From the NCBI GenBank assembly GCA_947628025.1, contig CANQYH010000049.1, positions 1 to 14,548 of the forward strand: DNA of 14,548 nt, given 5' to 3'. Positions 13,578 through 14,548 of this stretch are shown piece after piece. This DNA is from an uncultured Lachnospiraceae bacterium. GTDB taxonomy: Bacteria > Bacillota > Clostridia > Lachnospirales > Lachnospiraceae. Below the pieces are notes generated by a model. The model saw nothing but the letters and a program-made list of their open reading frames with translations. It searched no databases and had not been told where the DNA came from. Numbering within the stretch: position 1 is the first letter of the stretch; each line of letters opens with the position of its first letter. The position numbers and the translations under genes are program-made.

Positions 13578-13661
13578 ATGTATGTAAGAGATAAAATATA
13601 TTATTCAGTAAATATATATGTAAAAAGATTGACATATCATATAAAAGGTGCTATTTTATAA
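13578..13661 (+). CDS. Possible 27-residue mini-ORF in the cas3-cas5c gap
   Basis: ATG at 13578 opens a frame of 27 codons ending TAA 13659-13661, reading MYVRDKIYYSVNIY and onward to KGAIL. Five codons are AGA or ATA, which are rare in the GC-rich genes nearby. AGGA lies only 2 nt before the ATG, a poor spacing. TATACT at 13561-13566 would start RNA a few bases upstream. The target of the crRNA-like guide falls inside it. This resembles the placement of CreT toxin RNAs, but AT-rich sequence readily makes such codons by chance. Low confidence that it is translated. Confidence 0.2.
   Translation: MYVRDKIYYSVNIYVKRLTYHIKGAIL
13604..13640 (+). promoter_or_regulatory. Putative Cascade operator: PAM-flanked target of the crRNA-like guide
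   Basis: TTC at 13604-13606 is the PAM known for type I-C. The next 16 bases, AGTAAATATATATGTA (13607-13622), compare with the guide AGTAACTATATCTATA: positions 1-5, 7-11, 13, 15 and 16 agree; 6, 12 and 14 differ. Positions 6 and 12 are those not base-paired in type I R-loops. Beyond 16 the match is lost, so binding without full-length pairing would be expected. A Cascade footprint from 13604 would cover the -35 (13629-13634) of the cas5c promoter. Confidence 0.6.
13629..13657 (+). promoter_or_regulatory. Promoter of cas5c-cas8c
   Basis: TTGACA (13629-13634) and TATTTT (13652-13657) are separated by 17 bp. Transcription from about 13664 gives a leader of about 100 nt to the cas5c ATG. The -35 lies within the span that Cascade would occupy on the adjacent PAM-flanked site. 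Confidence 0.6.
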
Positions 13662-13722
13662 ATGAAAAGTGACAGCCAGTCCACAGTATCATAAACAGTA
13701 TAGCATACAGACCTTGGAGAGG

Positions 13723-13750
13723 GTATATAAACACTACTACTTTATTATAC
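13723..13750 (+). promoter_or_regulatory. Hairpin abutting the cas5c ribosome binding site
   Basis: GTATATAAA (13723-13731) can pair with TTTATTATAC (13741-13750) as nine base pairs with one bulged T. The stem ends directly before GAGGAGGTGA (13751-13760), the cas5c Shine-Dalgarno sequence. It could tune translation or protect the 5' end. Seen as pairing potential only. Confidence 0.4.
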
Positions 13751-13764
13751 GAGGAGGTGACAAG

Positions 13765-14424
13765 ATGTCTTACGGAATCAAAGTTCATGTATGGGGGGAT
13801 TATGCCCTTTTTAGCCGCCCCGAACTCAAGGTAGAACGCTGCAGCTACGACATGATCACGCCGTCGGCGGCGAGGGGGCTGCTGGAGAGTGTGTTTTGGC
13901 ACCCGGGATTAAAGTGGCGCATAGATAAGATCTATGTATGCAAACCGATCCGATTTACCAGTGTCCGCCGCAACGAGATCAAGAGCAAAGCCCTGGCGAG
14001 CAGTGCCCTGAGCGCCATGAACGGAAGTAGAAAGGACATCAGTATCAGCAGCAAAAAGGAGATCGTGCAGAGAGCCGCATTGATCCTGAAAGATGTGGAT
14101 TACGTGATCGAGGCCCATTTTGACATGACAGAGCGGGCCAATGAAACGGATAATCCCGGCAAATTCAAGGATATCATTATGCGGCGCCTGCGGCAGGGGG
14201 CCTGTTATCATCAGCCGTATTTTGGCTGTCGGGAATTCCCGGCCAGCTTCGGACTCTTTGAAGAGGATGAGGTAGAGACTGCTTATCCGGGAGAGCGAAA
14301 GGATCTGGGAGTTATGCTGTATGATATGGAATACAAGGATGAGGGACAGATTCAACCGATGTTTTTCCGGGCTGTTTTGGAGGATGGGGTTCTGGATCTG
14401 CAGGACTGCGAGGTGATGCGATGA
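13765..14424 (+). CDS. cas5c: Type I-C Cascade subunit and crRNA endonuclease Cas5c
   Basis: 219 residues. The RAMP-type start YGIKVHVWGDYALFSRPELKVER (about 3-25), SYDMITPSAARGLLESVFWHP (27-47) and RQGACYHQPYFGCREFPASF are the signature of Cas5c (Cas5d). Type I-C lacks Cas6, and Cas5c itself cuts the precursor crRNA at the repeat stem base and stays on the 5' handle within Cascade. The frame is open from 13669, but the ATG at 13765 with GAGGAGGTGA at about 4-8 nt is clearly the start; the upstream part would be leader. It overlaps the cas8c start by the ATGA of 14421-14424, indicating translational coupling. Expression would depend on the promoter at 13629-13657 and hence on the proposed crRNA-like repression. 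Confidence 0.95.
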   Translation: MSYGIKVHVWGDYALFSRPELKVERCSYDMITPSAARGLLESVFWHPGLKWRIDKIYVCKPIRFTSVRRNEIKSKALASSALSAMNGSRKDISISSKKEIVQRAALILKDVDYVIEAHFDMTERANETDNPGKFKDIIMRRLRQGACYHQPYFGCREFPASFGLFEEDEVETAYPGERKDLGVMLYDMEYKDEGQIQPMFFRAVLEDGVLDLQDCEVMR

Positions 14425-14548
14425 TTTTGCAGGCATTAGCTGGTTATTATGAGCAGCTGGCGGAAGCGGGAAAAGTGGAACGTCCCGGATGGGGGCAGGC
14501 GAAGGTATCTTTTGCTCTGAATCTGGGAGAGGATGGCAGAATCGTGAG
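14421..14548 (+). CDS. cas8c: Type I-C Cascade large subunit Cas8c (Csd1), N-terminal fragment
   Basis: The ATG at 14421 overlaps the cas5c stop, and the frame stays open to the window end (42 codons). The start MILQALAGYYEQLAEAG with RPGWG following is typical of Csd1/Cas8c, which recognises the PAM and stabilises the R-loop in type I-C Cascade. The position directly after cas5c is the standard I-C order, with cas7c, cas4, cas1, cas2 and the array expected beyond the window. Confidence 0.9.
   Translation, partial: MILQALAGYYEQLAEAGKVERPGWGQAKVSFALNLGEDGRIV

Larger units (their letters stand above)
13325..13764. other. cas3-cas5c intergenic region: overview
   Basis: 440 nt, far longer than gaps inside most cas operons and increasingly AT-rich from 13460. 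Working left to right it holds: a small stem with arms CCAGGC (13363-13368) and GCCTGG (13384-13389) near the cas3 end; a 10-bp GC-rich hairpin (13422-13455); a minus-strand crRNA-like unit and its promoter (13456-13540); a TTGACA (13534-13539) / TATACT (13561-13566) pair on the plus strand with an over-long 21-bp spacer and a dyad AAGC-TTTTT-GCTT inside it; a 27-codon open frame (13578-13661); the putative target site of the crRNA-like guide; the cas5c promoter; and a leader of about 100 nt with a hairpin next to the cas5c ribosome binding site. No CRISPR array is present. Confidence 0.7.

Overview
The window looks like a chromosomal segment of a fairly GC-rich Gram-positive member of the Clostridia, probably a gut Lachnospiraceae-type organism. 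The reasons are strong AGGAGG-type ribosome binding sites, occasional TTG and GTG starts, a tetrahydrofolate riboswitch in front of a folate ECF transporter subunit, cytoplasmic GH2 and GH29 glycosidases, and a type I-C CRISPR-Cas locus. The genus cannot be fixed from the sequence alone.

Layout. Positions 1-393 hold the end of an aconitase-family hydratase, followed by a textbook terminator. Positions 559-2409 (minus) encode a GH2 beta-glycosidase. Divergent from it, a THF riboswitch with a visible Shine-Dalgarno-sequestering helix controls folT (2934-3527), followed by an Mrp/Nbp35 iron-sulfur P-loop ATPase (3639-4487) with an odd duplicated tail. On the minus strand lie a tandem-GNAT acetyltransferase and an orphan OmpR-family response regulator (4653-6264). 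An sce7726-like protein with a nuclease-like core (6656-7246) and a GH29 alpha-L-fucosidase (7434-8879, with terminator) follow on the plus strand.

From about 9170 onward the character changes to an accessory/defence region. A regulator-like protein (AlbA_2 domain, GHKL-like ATPase domain, C-terminal winged helix) is preceded by eight copies of a 9-bp operator-like unit that surround and overlap its promoter. A GNAT acetyltransferase and then cas3 follow with only an 11-nt gap between them, so cas3 appears to belong to this regulator's transcription unit. A 440-nt intergenic region separates cas3 from cas5c and the start of cas8c at the window edge.

The most interesting element is in that 440-nt region. 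On the minus strand a promoter fires into a degenerate CRISPR-repeat-like sequence: a 6-bp stem followed by an 11-nt tail ending GGTTGAAAT. The tail is followed by a spacer-like sequence. The first 16 nt of this 'spacer' match a site 5' of cas5c, directly next to a TTC PAM, with mismatches in the first 13 positions only at positions 6 and 12, the positions that are flipped out in type I R-loops. That site runs into the -35 box of the cas5c promoter. The simplest reading is a crRNA-like guide (CreR/CreA-like) with which the type I-C Cascade represses its own operon. Cascade genes would then be controlled by an RNA guide and cas3 by the upstream regulator's promoter.
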